This document shows, piece after piece, positions 1 to 6,207 of a stretch of 6,207 nt of DNA. The number at the start of each line of letters is the position of its first letter. Position 1 is the stretch's first letter. The stretch is from Candidatus Cloacimonas sp. 4484_140 (GTDB taxonomy: Bacteria; Cloacimonadota; Cloacimonadia; JGIOTU-2). A program made the position numbers and the translations under genes. Location: NCBI GenBank assembly GCA_002049945.1, contig MVCT01000084.1, positions 1 through 6,207 of the forward strand, read 5' to 3'. The notes below the pieces were generated by a model that was given only the letters and a program-made list of their open reading frames with translations, made no database searches and was not told the DNA's origin.

Positions 1-90
1 ATTGTTCAGCTAATTTAATTCTATAGCTATAATGAAATTTTATGAATTTATGAAAAATCAATGTGTTATTCAGCCCCAAATGCTCTCTCA

Positions 91-120
91 ATTGTCATTC
101 CCACGAAAGTGGGAATCCAG
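91..120. repeat. Short palindromic repeat-like element with a perfect hairpin
   Basis: Bases 97-104 (ATTCCCAC) and 109-116 (GTGGGAAT) are exact reverse complements separated by GAAA, giving an 8-bp stem with a GNRA-type loop. The core fits the pattern ATTCCC-N8-GGGAAT seen in short dispersed palindromic repeats of many bacterial genomes, such as the dRS3 repeats of Neisseria. The outer bases, GTC on the left and CCAG on the right, also resemble such repeats. It lies 26 bases upstream of the GIY-YIG start codon, and a partial inverted copy lies downstream of that gene. There is no T-tract after the stem, so it is not a typical intrinsic terminator. That it is a dispersed repeat cannot be proved from one window; the hairpin itself is certain. 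Confidence 0.75.
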
Positions 121-146
121 AAAAGTTATAAAGTTAGTTTAATCAT

Positions 147-440
147 ATGGATAAAAATTATTACGTGTATATACTTGCAAGCAAAAGAAATGGTACGCTC
201 TACATTGGAGTTACAAATGATCTCGAAAATCGAATGTTTCAGCATAAGAATAAGCTCATTGATGGTTTTACTAAAAAATATAGCGTTGATAAACTTGTGC
301 ACTTTGAAATGACAAATGATATTATTAGTGCTATTCAAAGAGAAAAGCAATTGAAGAAATGGAATAGAAGATGGAAACTTGCATTGATCGAGAAAGAAAA
401 TCCTGAATGGAAAGACCTATCTAAAGAATGGTTTGAATAA
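147..440 (+). CDS. Small GIY-YIG nuclease-domain protein (UvrC N-terminal-like)
   Basis: The gene encodes a 97-residue protein that is almost entirely one GIY-YIG domain, the fold used by UvrC, the SLX1 family and some homing endonucleases to cut DNA with a metal ion. The first motif appears as VYI at residues 7-9 and the second as YIG at 19-21. Arg29 and His33 follow in the expected helix, and Glu66 within AIQREKQLKKW (62-72) is the probable metal ligand. All expected catalytic positions are present, so it looks intact. The tail with spaced Trp residues (72, 76, 88, 95) is typical of the stand-alone bacterial family of about 80-100 residues. The ATG at 147 gives the complete domain, but no good Shine-Dalgarno precedes it. 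The gene is bracketed by inverted repeat sequences, suggesting an accessory or mobile unit. The biological role of these single-domain proteins is not well defined; domain assignment is firm, function is not. Confidence 0.9.
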   Translation: MDKNYYVYILASKRNGTLYIGVTNDLENRMFQHKNKLIDGFTKKYSVDKLVHFEMTNDIISAIQREKQLKKWNRRWKLALIEKENPEWKDLSKEWFE

Positions 441-503
441 TGAAGATGGAAATTCATATCATACAAATAAAAACACTCATTGCATCAGTATCTAATGAAA
501 ATA

Positions 504-513
504 CTGGATTCCC
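504..513. repeat. Inverted partial copy of the upstream repeat
   Basis: CTGGATTCCC at 504-513 is the exact reverse complement of 111-120, the right arm and outer flank of the hairpin element upstream of the GIY-YIG gene. The pair therefore brackets the gene as inverted repeats about 400 bases apart. After 513 the sequence (GATAAAACAGTGATGAA) no longer matches the hairpin, so this copy is either truncated or a diverged variant of the repeat. Ten bases alone could occur by chance, but the position and orientation match the layout expected for a repeat-bounded unit. Confidence 0.5.
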
Positions 514-569
514 GATAAAACAGTGATGAATACTATTTTGCATTTATACTTTCCATTATTTTTTGTTGC

Positions 570-574
570 GAGGA
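570..574 (+). promoter_or_regulatory. Shine-Dalgarno-like GAGGA before the Omp85 gene, awkwardly spaced
   Basis: GAGGA at 570-574 is the only purine-rich Shine-Dalgarno-like run before the Omp85 gene. It directly abuts an ATG at 575, which is too close, and lies 15 bases before the ATG at 590, which is longer than usual. It therefore does not settle the start by itself. The protein evidence favours 590, because that start gives a classic signal peptide. Confidence 0.4.
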
Positions 575-589
575 ATGGTTAAATTTTTT

Positions 590-2275
590 ATGGAAAGAAA
601 AATACGCAAAACAATATCTTTTATAATCATTTTATCCTTATGCCTTATATTTGTGGAATCCATCCTATTCGCAAACGAATTAACCATTAAAACAATCGAA
701 ATCTCAGGCAATTCCCATTTCACCAATGCCGAGATCATCCAAACCCTTGCCATCAAAACTGGCGAAGAATTCTCCTATGAAAAATTGAACCGTAACATTG
801 AAAACGTACTTCAACTTTATTTCTCACGCGGATTCTATCTGACGAAGATCTCTACTCCGGAAGTAATACCATCCGATGACGGAAAAGGTGTTTCGATAAC
901 TATCGCTATTGATGAAGGGCAAAGACTTCTTGTTGCAGACATCACATTTAAAGGAAATAAATATTTCTCACAAGAAAAATTGAGAAGCTTTCTTTCGATG
1001 CATAAGAATTCTCCATTCTCCATTCAAAAAGCAAATAGTGATATAAAGATGATAACCACTGCCTATTCCGAAAAGGGCTACCCGTTCTGCAAGATCACTC
1101 TCGACAGCATGAGGATTGTAGAGGATTCATTTTTTCTAAGTTACAATGTTCAAGAAAACGAACTGGTGCGTATTTCGGATATTATCTTTGCAGGAAATAC
1201 GGTTACAAAAGAAAAAACCCTCGAACTTCTCCTGAACTTTCAGGAGAATGAGATATATGATTCCAGAAAGATAGAGCATGCAAAGCAGAATCTGCTTCAT
1301 AAAAAATATATCGAATCGGTTGAAATAGTGCCTTTGAATAACTGGCAAATAATGGTCACTATTAAAGAGAAAAGCATGAGTCATTTCCAGGGTGTGCTCG
1401 GGCTGGCTTCTTCAAAAAAGGATATCCCATTTGCAGAACGTTTAACCGGATTTATTGATTTTTCCTTCCTCAATATTCTCGGGACTGACAGAGAAGTACA
1501 GTTCAAATGGAATAAGCTCACTTCAAAATCATCAGAATTTTATATATCCTACCGCGAGCCCTTTATTCTTGCTCAACAGATCTCAGCAGAGGGCTCCCTC
1601 CGAAGAAAAACTGTGGATACAACATACGTAAATACCGATCTTCAGATCGCATCCTTCTTTACTATGAAAAATTATACCAAAATAGGACTCCAATATACCT
1701 ACAGCAGCTCGCTTGAAGATACGCTCAGCATAGACAGAAATGGAGTGGGGGCAATAGTTGGAATCAACAAACTCGATTATCCGACCAATCCGAGAAAAGG
1801 ATATAAAAATACAACGAATTACACGATCCGTTGGCGCTCGAAAAAATCTTATGATCAGCTCGTTTCTGAGGAATTGGAAGTCGTGATACCCTTAAATTAT
1901 TATAATGTTTTTTATATAAAAGGTCTCACCAAACTCATCTTTACCAAAAATGATACCCTTTCAACGTATGACAAGTATTCCTTTGGGGGCTATGAAAGCT
2001 TAAGAGGATTTGTTGACAACCAATTCATAGCTGCCAAATTCGGTATCATCAGTTTTGAATACAGATACCTGCTATCACGTGATTCACGTGCTTTTGTATT
2101 TGTGGATTATGGCTATTGTGAAGAATATAAGAGTCTGATCGGTGTTGGTTTAGGAGTTCGTCTCAAAAGCAAGATCGGTATTATCAAGATAGATTACGGA
2201 ATCGGCTATCAGGACGGAACCTGGACAAATCCTTTGCAAGGCACGGTGCATTTTGGACTGGAAACAGGATTTTAA
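590..2275 (+). CDS. Omp85-family outer membrane protein, TamA/BamA-like
   Basis: This 561-residue protein belongs to the Omp85 family, which inserts or translocates proteins at the outer membrane. Residues 1-28 form a signal peptide: basic MERKIRK, a hydrophobic core, and likely cleavage after Ala28. Three POTRA domains follow at about 31-108, 113-188 and 194-260, each opening with the strand pattern ending in GN (IEISGN, ITFKGN, IIFAGN). A beta-barrel covers about 265-561. Family landmarks include YREPF at 321-325, DYPTNPRKGY at 396-405, and FGGYESLRGF at 465-474 containing the conserved LRGF of the barrel-lumen loop. The chain ends in Phe, as expected for a BAM substrate. Three POTRAs and this length match TamA (about 580 residues) better than BamA (about 800, five POTRAs), but TamA identity is not proved and no TamB is present here. 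ATG 590 was chosen for its signal peptide; ATG 575 (566 residues) and TTG 563 (570 residues) are alternatives. smc starts 20 bases downstream, suggesting an operon. Confidence 0.92.
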   Translation: MERKIRKTISFIIILSLCLIFVESILFANELTIKTIEISGNSHFTNAEIIQTLAIKTGEEFSYEKLNRNIENVLQLYFSRGFYLTKISTPEVIPSDDGKGVSITIAIDEGQRLLVADITFKGNKYFSQEKLRSFLSMHKNSPFSIQKANSDIKMITTAYSEKGYPFCKITLDSMRIVEDSFFLSYNVQENELVRISDIIFAGNTVTKEKTLELLLNFQENEIYDSRKIEHAKQNLLHKKYIESVEIVPLNNWQIMVTIKEKSMSHFQGVLGLASSKKDIPFAERLTGFIDFSFLNILGTDREVQFKWNKLTSKSSEFYISYREPFILAQQISAEGSLRRKTVDTTYVNTDLQIASFFTMKNYTKIGLQYTYSSSLEDTLSIDRNGVGAIVGINKLDYPTNPRKGYKNTTNYTIRWRSKKSYDQLVSEELEVVIPLNYYNVFYIKGLTKLIFTKNDTLSTYDKYSFGGYESLRGFVDNQFIAAKFGIISFEYRYLLSRDSRAFVFVDYGYCEEYKSLIGVGLGVRLKSKIGIIKIDYGIGYQDGTWTNPLQGTVHFGLETGF

Positions 2276-2284
2276 ATTTTTGAT

Positions 2285-2290
2285 AAGGAG
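2285..2290 (+). promoter_or_regulatory. Shine-Dalgarno AAGGAG that fixes the TTG start of smc
   Basis: AAGGAG at 2285-2290 is a strong Shine-Dalgarno match ending 5 bases before the TTG at 2296. No ATG or GTG at this position could start the frame, and the residues encoded from 2296 (KLSQLEIVGFKSFG) match the canonical SMC N-terminus. The TTG start is therefore well supported. Confidence 0.85.
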
Positions 2291-2295
2291 TTTCA

Positions 2296-5200
2296 TTGAA
2301 ATTATCTCAACTTGAAATTGTCGGCTTCAAATCATTTGGCGAGCCAATTAAATTTAGTTTTTCAAAAGGACTGACAGGTATTGTCGGACCTAATGGATGC
2401 GGAAAATCAAACATTTCTGATGCGATTCACTGGGTACTGGGTGAACAGAATGCACGCAGACTTCGCGGTGGAACCATGCGTGATGTTATTTTTAAAGGTA
2501 CAAGAAAACGAAGTGCCCACAGTTTCACAGAAGTCTCTATCATTATTGAGAATGACAAAAAGATCCTGCCTGTTGAATATGAAGAGGTTAAGGTTACTCG
2601 AAAACTATATGCTGATGGTGAAAGCGAATATATGATCAACGAGCAATCTTGCCGTCTGAAAGACATTCTCAATCTCTTTTATGACACCGGTATGGGACGC
2701 AGAGCATATTCCTTCATAGAGCAGAAAATGATCGATGATCTGCTCAACAGCTCGGATGAGGACAAGCGCTATCTATTTGAAGAAGCTGCCGGTATAATGA
2801 AGTATAACCAGAGCCAGCGTACATGTGAAAACAAACTTAATTCCGTGGAAAATGACCTTATCCGGCTCGATGATATTATTTCTGAAGTCAAATATCAGGT
2901 TGGCTCACTTCGACATCAGGTTGGAAAAGCAAAACGATATCAAAATCTTAACAATAAGATAAATATGATCAAGATACAGTTAGGTGGAATCGAGTTTTTC
3001 AAAATGCATAAGCAGCTTGCCCCGATGAACGAGAAGTTCCTCGATCTTGAAAAAAAGATCACACAAAACAGCAAAGAATTCGCACAATATGAAGCTGAAA
3101 CTACAAAAAAAGAACAAGCTCTTCTTACAATCGAGGATAAGCTCAAAAAGGAGCAGGCAAAGCAGCGTGAGATCGAAGATGCAATCAATTCTTTTGAAAA
3201 ACAGATCCTTCTAAACAAACAACAGATCACAAATAATAAAAACAAACTCGAGGACTCTCACGGGCGCATAAAAGCGATAAAACTGCAAAAAGAATCCGGC
3301 TCAGATGTTCTTGAAAAAGAATACAAAAAACTCGAAGAGACAAAAGAATCCCTTACTCTTCAAAAAGAGCAAACTGAAAAATACGAGAAAAAACTCGCAG
3401 AGATCAAAGAAAATGTCAGTAAACTTTATAAAGAAAATGATGAGATCTATCATAAAATAAATGAATTCCAGTCCAAAAAACAAAAAATACTTAATGAAAA
3501 AAATGAGCTGGAAACACACCAGCGTCTCATCACAGAACAGATCGACCGTATCAAGAATAAAATTACTGATTATACCACAAAATATGAAAAGTTCTGCGAA
3601 CTCGTAAAAGAGCATGAAGAGAAGCAAAAGCAAAGTACACAATCGCTTCATACACTTCGTGAAAAGAAACTTGCTCAGGAGAAAAACATTGAAAATATCA
3701 AAGCAAAAGAGCAAAAACTGCTTGATGAATCTCATAATATTCTTCTCCAAATAAAAGCTCTCGAAAACGAAAAACAGCAACTCAAAGAATGGGAGAAAAA
3801 TTTCGCAGGATATTCTGATGGCACAAAAGCAATTTTAGAAAATTTTGGAAATACAAACATTACTACTCTCGCAGAAAATATTTCAGTGAAGGATGAGTTT
3901 ATCGGGCTCGTTGAACAGGCATTAAGAAATATCCTTCTTTCAGCAATTTGTGAAGAGCAGGATATTCGGGAGATCATCTCCTTTTTGCAAGAGAAAAAGC
4001 TAACCTCTCAGCTTATTATAAAGCATACAAATCATAATAAAAATACTGCGATCATAAAGATCGAAAATGCCATTCCTCTTGAAGAAATACTTACTTTCAA
4101 AAACGAGATCGTGCATCCGAAACTACTTGAAAATTACTATATTGTTGAGAACCGAGATATTGCTCTCTCACTTGTTGATCAGTATCAAAATAGTGATAGC
4201 ATCCTAAATTTTATCACAAAAGATGGAGAGATATACTCCAACCGTGGAGTGGTGACCACGCACTGGATCGAGACTTCTTCAAAAGGGCTTCTCAGCCGTA
4301 AAGCAGAATTGCAAAATATTGATAAAAATATTGCCGCTTTACAAGAAAAGCACTCTCAAATAACACACTCAATCGAGGAGACATCATCAGAAAATTTCGA
4401 GCTTGTAAAGAAAGTTCAGATGCTAAATAACCAACTTAGCGATACGTCTGTACTTCTCGAAAAGGAACAGAAACAGCTCATCAATATTTCTGTTCAGAGA
4501 GATAATTTTCAGGAATTGGTAAAAGATAATAAGCAGCAACTGGCAGAAATTGAGACCCAGCAAACCGAGATCATAAATGGGCTGAAATTAGTTGATGTGA
4601 AGCTCAATGAAATTCCCGAAGAAGACGAGAAAGCCCTTCAACAGAAGCTGGAATCTGTTCAGGCAACACTGAAAACAACCCGTAGAGAACAGTATCGTTA
4701 TGAGGGGTTGGTGAATGATCAAAAAATTGAAATTACCAAACTCGAAAAAGATATAGCCTATATAGAACAGAATATTATTAGAATAAAGGACACTGCACTT
4801 GCAAATGAACAGGAGCTCGAAAATTTACAGAATTCTATCGAACCTCTAAAAAATGAGATTGAACATCTGCAGAAAGAAACTGAAAAACTTGAGAGTTCAT
4901 TCATGAAAAAAGTGGATGAGTTGAGTACTTTCAAAGAAAATAATGTAAGCATTGAAAACGAATTCCACGAGTTGAGAAAAGAACTCGATACTCTAAAGAT
5001 GAAACTGCATGAGCTCGAATTTAAGAAAGGAGTTTTTTCCAATGATAAGAACGAGATCGAGCTTAAAATTCAGGAGACAAAGCTAACGATCGAGCATCTG
5101 AAAGAGGATGTTATACAGCATTATCATCATGACCTATCCCACGACAAAGCTGAAGATTATGAAGAGCTTGTCCCGGCTGAGCTGAGAACTAATAGAGAAA

Positions 5201-5817
5201 AACAGGAAAAGCGTCTCGAAAATCTAGGACCCATAAACCTCGCAGCAATCAATGATTATGAGACTCAGAAAAAGCGATTGGAGTTTCTTAATGAACAGCG
5301 AAAAGACCTGGTTGATTCCAAAACTAATCTCAAGGAAGCGATATCCCAACTCAATGAAACTGCCGAAAAGATGTTCATAAAAACCTTCACTATTATTCAG
5401 AAAAATTTTGATACGATATACAAAGAGATCTTTAATGGCGGCAAAGGTGTGCTCAAACTGGAAAATCAGTCAGATCCGCTTAATTCAAAAATTGAAATCT
5501 ACTCCAATCCAAAAGGGAAAAAGATCACGAATATAAATCTGTTATCAAGCGGAGAGAAAGCGCTTACTGCGATCGCACTTCTTTTCTCCATCTACCTCGT
5601 TAAGCCAAGTCCATTTTGTATTCTGGATGAGATCGACGCACCCCTCGATGATTCAAACGTAGGGAGATTTCTCAAACTGGTGAATAAATTTTCAACCAAT
5701 ACGCAATTCCTTATCATTACACATAATAAAAGAACTATCGAAGCTGTTGACTACCTTTATGGCATCACAATGGAAGAAGAAGGTGTTTCAAAGATAGTCT
5801 CTGTTAAGCTTGATTAG
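2296..5817 (+). CDS. smc: Chromosome segregation ATPase SMC
   Basis: This 1173-residue protein is a full-length bacterial SMC (usual length about 1150-1200), the core of the condensin-like SMC-ScpAB complex that folds and helps segregate the chromosome. The N-terminal head carries Walker A GPNGCGKSN at 31-39 and WVLGEQ at 46-51. Coiled-coil arms occupy roughly 170-500 and 668-975 and flank a hinge at about 503-665. The C-terminal head begins near LGPINLAAINDYE (977-989) and contains the signature LSSGEKAL (1083-1090), Walker B CILDE with catalytic Glu1112, the D-loop APLDDSN (1115-1121) and His1143 in ITHNK. All ATPase residues are present, so it should be active. Oddities are Ser1085 where LSGGE has Gly, EQK at 142-144 where most SMCs have GQG, and a hinge lacking the usual GG after GVVT (651-654). 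It starts with TTG behind a strong Shine-Dalgarno. scpA and scpB are not in the window. MukB, Rad50 and RecN are excluded by the length, arm-hinge layout and motifs. Confidence 0.97.
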   Translation: MKLSQLEIVGFKSFGEPIKFSFSKGLTGIVGPNGCGKSNISDAIHWVLGEQNARRLRGGTMRDVIFKGTRKRSAHSFTEVSIIIENDKKILPVEYEEVKVTRKLYADGESEYMINEQSCRLKDILNLFYDTGMGRRAYSFIEQKMIDDLLNSSDEDKRYLFEEAAGIMKYNQSQRTCENKLNSVENDLIRLDDIISEVKYQVGSLRHQVGKAKRYQNLNNKINMIKIQLGGIEFFKMHKQLAPMNEKFLDLEKKITQNSKEFAQYEAETTKKEQALLTIEDKLKKEQAKQREIEDAINSFEKQILLNKQQITNNKNKLEDSHGRIKAIKLQKESGSDVLEKEYKKLEETKESLTLQKEQTEKYEKKLAEIKENVSKLYKENDEIYHKINEFQSKKQKILNEKNELETHQRLITEQIDRIKNKITDYTTKYEKFCELVKEHEEKQKQSTQSLHTLREKKLAQEKNIENIKAKEQKLLDESHNILLQIKALENEKQQLKEWEKNFAGYSDGTKAILENFGNTNITTLAENISVKDEFIGLVEQALRNILLSAICEEQDIREIISFLQEKKLTSQLIIKHTNHNKNTAIIKIENAIPLEEILTFKNEIVHPKLLENYYIVENRDIALSLVDQYQNSDSILNFITKDGEIYSNRGVVTTHWIETSSKGLLSRKAELQNIDKNIAALQEKHSQITHSIEETSSENFELVKKVQMLNNQLSDTSVLLEKEQKQLINISVQRDNFQELVKDNKQQLAEIETQQTEIINGLKLVDVKLNEIPEEDEKALQQKLESVQATLKTTRREQYRYEGLVNDQKIEITKLEKDIAYIEQNIIRIKDTALANEQELENLQNSIEPLKNEIEHLQKETEKLESSFMKKVDELSTFKENNVSIENEFHELRKELDTLKMKLHELEFKKGVFSNDKNEIELKIQETKLTIEHLKEDVIQHYHHDLSHDKAEDYEELVPAELRTNREKQEKRLENLGPINLAAINDYETQKKRLEFLNEQRKDLVDSKTNLKEAISQLNETAEKMFIKTFTIIQKNFDTIYKEIFNGGKGVLKLENQSDPLNSKIEIYSNPKGKKITNINLLSSGEKALTAIALLFSIYLVKPSPFCILDEIDAPLDDSNVGRFLKLVNKFSTNTQFLIITHNKRTIEAVDYLYGITMEEEGVSKIVSVKLD

Positions 5818-5821
5818 ATCC

Positions 5822-6207
5822 ATGAAAAAAATCATATTCGTTTTGCTCTTGCTCATGATAGCAACATGCCTTCATGCTCAGTATGAGTCAATTCCAAGTG
5901 TTGATAAAGTTACACAAACTCACGATTCACTGCTCGTGTTCTTTTCAGGAAAATTGCATTTTGATAATAAACTTTATGACCAAGCAATTCATGATTTAGA
6001 AGATTATGTTCATGGCAATCCGGATGGGCTATTTGCTGCTGAAGCAATGTACTTTGTCGGCAAATCCTATGTCGCCCTGGACAGCTTAAATACAGCCATT
6101 TCCGTATTTGAGAAAAATTATGAAGATTATACATTGGATGACTACGGAATTCTGTCTTTGATGGAGATCGGGAATATTTATTTTTCTTTAAAGGATTATG
6201 AAAAAGC
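5822..6207 (+). CDS. Exported TPR-repeat protein, 3' truncated by the window edge
   Basis: The frame from ATG 5822 stays open to the end of the window, giving the first 128 residues of a longer protein. Residues 1-19 are a signal peptide (MKK, a Leu-rich core, then LHA before Gln20), so the protein is exported. Cys16 follows IAT; that is a poor lipobox because Thr precedes the Cys, so cleavage after Ala19 is preferred, though a lipoprotein is not excluded. The mature part shows tetratricopeptide helices: about 38-67 (Gly43, Ala55, Leu59, Pro67), 73-105 (Gly80, Tyr83, Ala92, Phe96) and the start of a third at about 109 (Gly117, Tyr120, Tyr126). TPRs are protein-binding scaffolds; BamD and CpoB/YbgF are exported examples, but the fragment is too short to assign either. 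It starts 4 bases after the smc stop with no clear Shine-Dalgarno, so translational coupling to smc is likely. Confidence 0.85.
   Translation, partial: MKKIIFVLLLLMIATCLHAQYESIPSVDKVTQTHDSLLVFFSGKLHFDNKLYDQAIHDLEDYVHGNPDGLFAAEAMYFVGKSYVALDSLNTAISVFEKNYEDYTLDDYGILSLMEIGNIYFSLKDYEK

Noticed and set aside
28..33. Perfect TATAAT that could be a -10 box for the GIY-YIG gene
   Set aside because: The nearest -35-like hexamer (TTGTTC, 2-7) is 20 bases away, which is too far. The region is very AT-rich and TATAAT also lies next to the palindrome TATAGCTATA (22-31), so a chance match is likely.
97..116. Hairpin as an intrinsic terminator of an upstream gene
   Set aside because: The stem is perfect but is followed by CCAGAAAAG rather than a run of T, and no upstream gene is visible in the window.
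61..312. 83-codon frame overlapping the GIY-YIG gene in another frame
   Set aside because: It runs through the hairpin repeat and overlaps a clearly conserved domain in another frame; its product resembles nothing and it has no ribosome binding site.
440..526. 28-codon frame starting at an ATG that overlaps the GIY-YIG stop codon
   Set aside because: The stop/start overlap (TAATG) is suggestive of coupling, but the peptide has no recognisable features, no Shine-Dalgarno, and runs through the inverted repeat. It is probably chance.
538..550. TTGCAT and TATACT as promoter elements before the Omp85 gene
   Set aside because: TATACT (545-550) is a fair -10 match, but no -35 hexamer lies 16-18 bases upstream, and TTGCAT is too close to pair with it. 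A promoter in this gap is likely, but I cannot place it.
590..673. Lipoprotein signal in the Omp85 N-terminus (Cys18)
   Set aside because: The residue before the Cys is Leu, not Gly, Ala or Ser, and the mature protein has a beta-barrel; a standard signal peptide cleaved after Ala28 fits better.
2076..2090. Two CACGTG palindromes three bases apart
   Set aside because: They encode the repeated Ser-Arg in SRDSRA inside the Omp85 barrel and are explained by the protein sequence; no regulatory context is visible.
3301..3780. 159-codon minus-strand frame rich in Phe and Leu
   Set aside because: It is the antisense of the Lys/Glu-rich coiled-coil arm of SMC. Antisense of GAA/AAA-rich codons reads as Phe/Leu-rich, which mimics a membrane protein.

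Overview
The window is AT-rich DNA from a bacterium with an outer membrane. The evidence is an Omp85-family outer membrane protein with a signal peptide, followed by a full-length bacterial-type SMC ATPase and the start of an exported TPR protein. The AT-rich composition, TTG initiation of smc and exported TPR protein would fit the Fibrobacterota-Chlorobiota-Bacteroidota superphylum or Cloacimonadota-like lineages. That placement is an inference and is weak. All genes found lie on the + strand and coding density is high.

Layout. Bases 1-146 hold no convincing gene. Their one clear element is a perfect 8-bp hairpin with a GAAA loop (97-116), inside a short repeat-like sequence. Next is a small GIY-YIG nuclease-domain gene (147-440). 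The 149-base gap that follows (441-589) carries a 10-bp inverted copy of the outer right arm of that hairpin sequence (504-513) and an AT-rich leader. An apparent co-directional cluster follows: a TamA/BamA-like Omp85 protein with three POTRA domains (590-2275), smc (2296-5817, TTG start with a strong Shine-Dalgarno 5 bases upstream) and the beginning of an exported TPR protein (from 5822, running off the window). Gaps within the cluster are 20 and 4 bases, so co-transcription is likely.

How the genes may work together. The Omp85 protein should sit in the outer membrane and handle assembly or translocation of other envelope proteins. The TPR protein should act outside the cytoplasm, plausibly in envelope assembly. 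SMC is the cytoplasmic chromosome-organising ATPase and has no obvious direct link to the other two; its partners ScpA and ScpB are not in the window. The GIY-YIG gene and its flanking repeats look like an independent accessory insert rather than part of the cluster.

No clearly new system is visible. The points most worth a second look are the repeat-flanked GIY-YIG unit, several departures from consensus in SMC (hinge glycines, signature motif, head motif), and a marked preference for ATC isoleucine codons after codons ending in G, which enriches GATC in the window.
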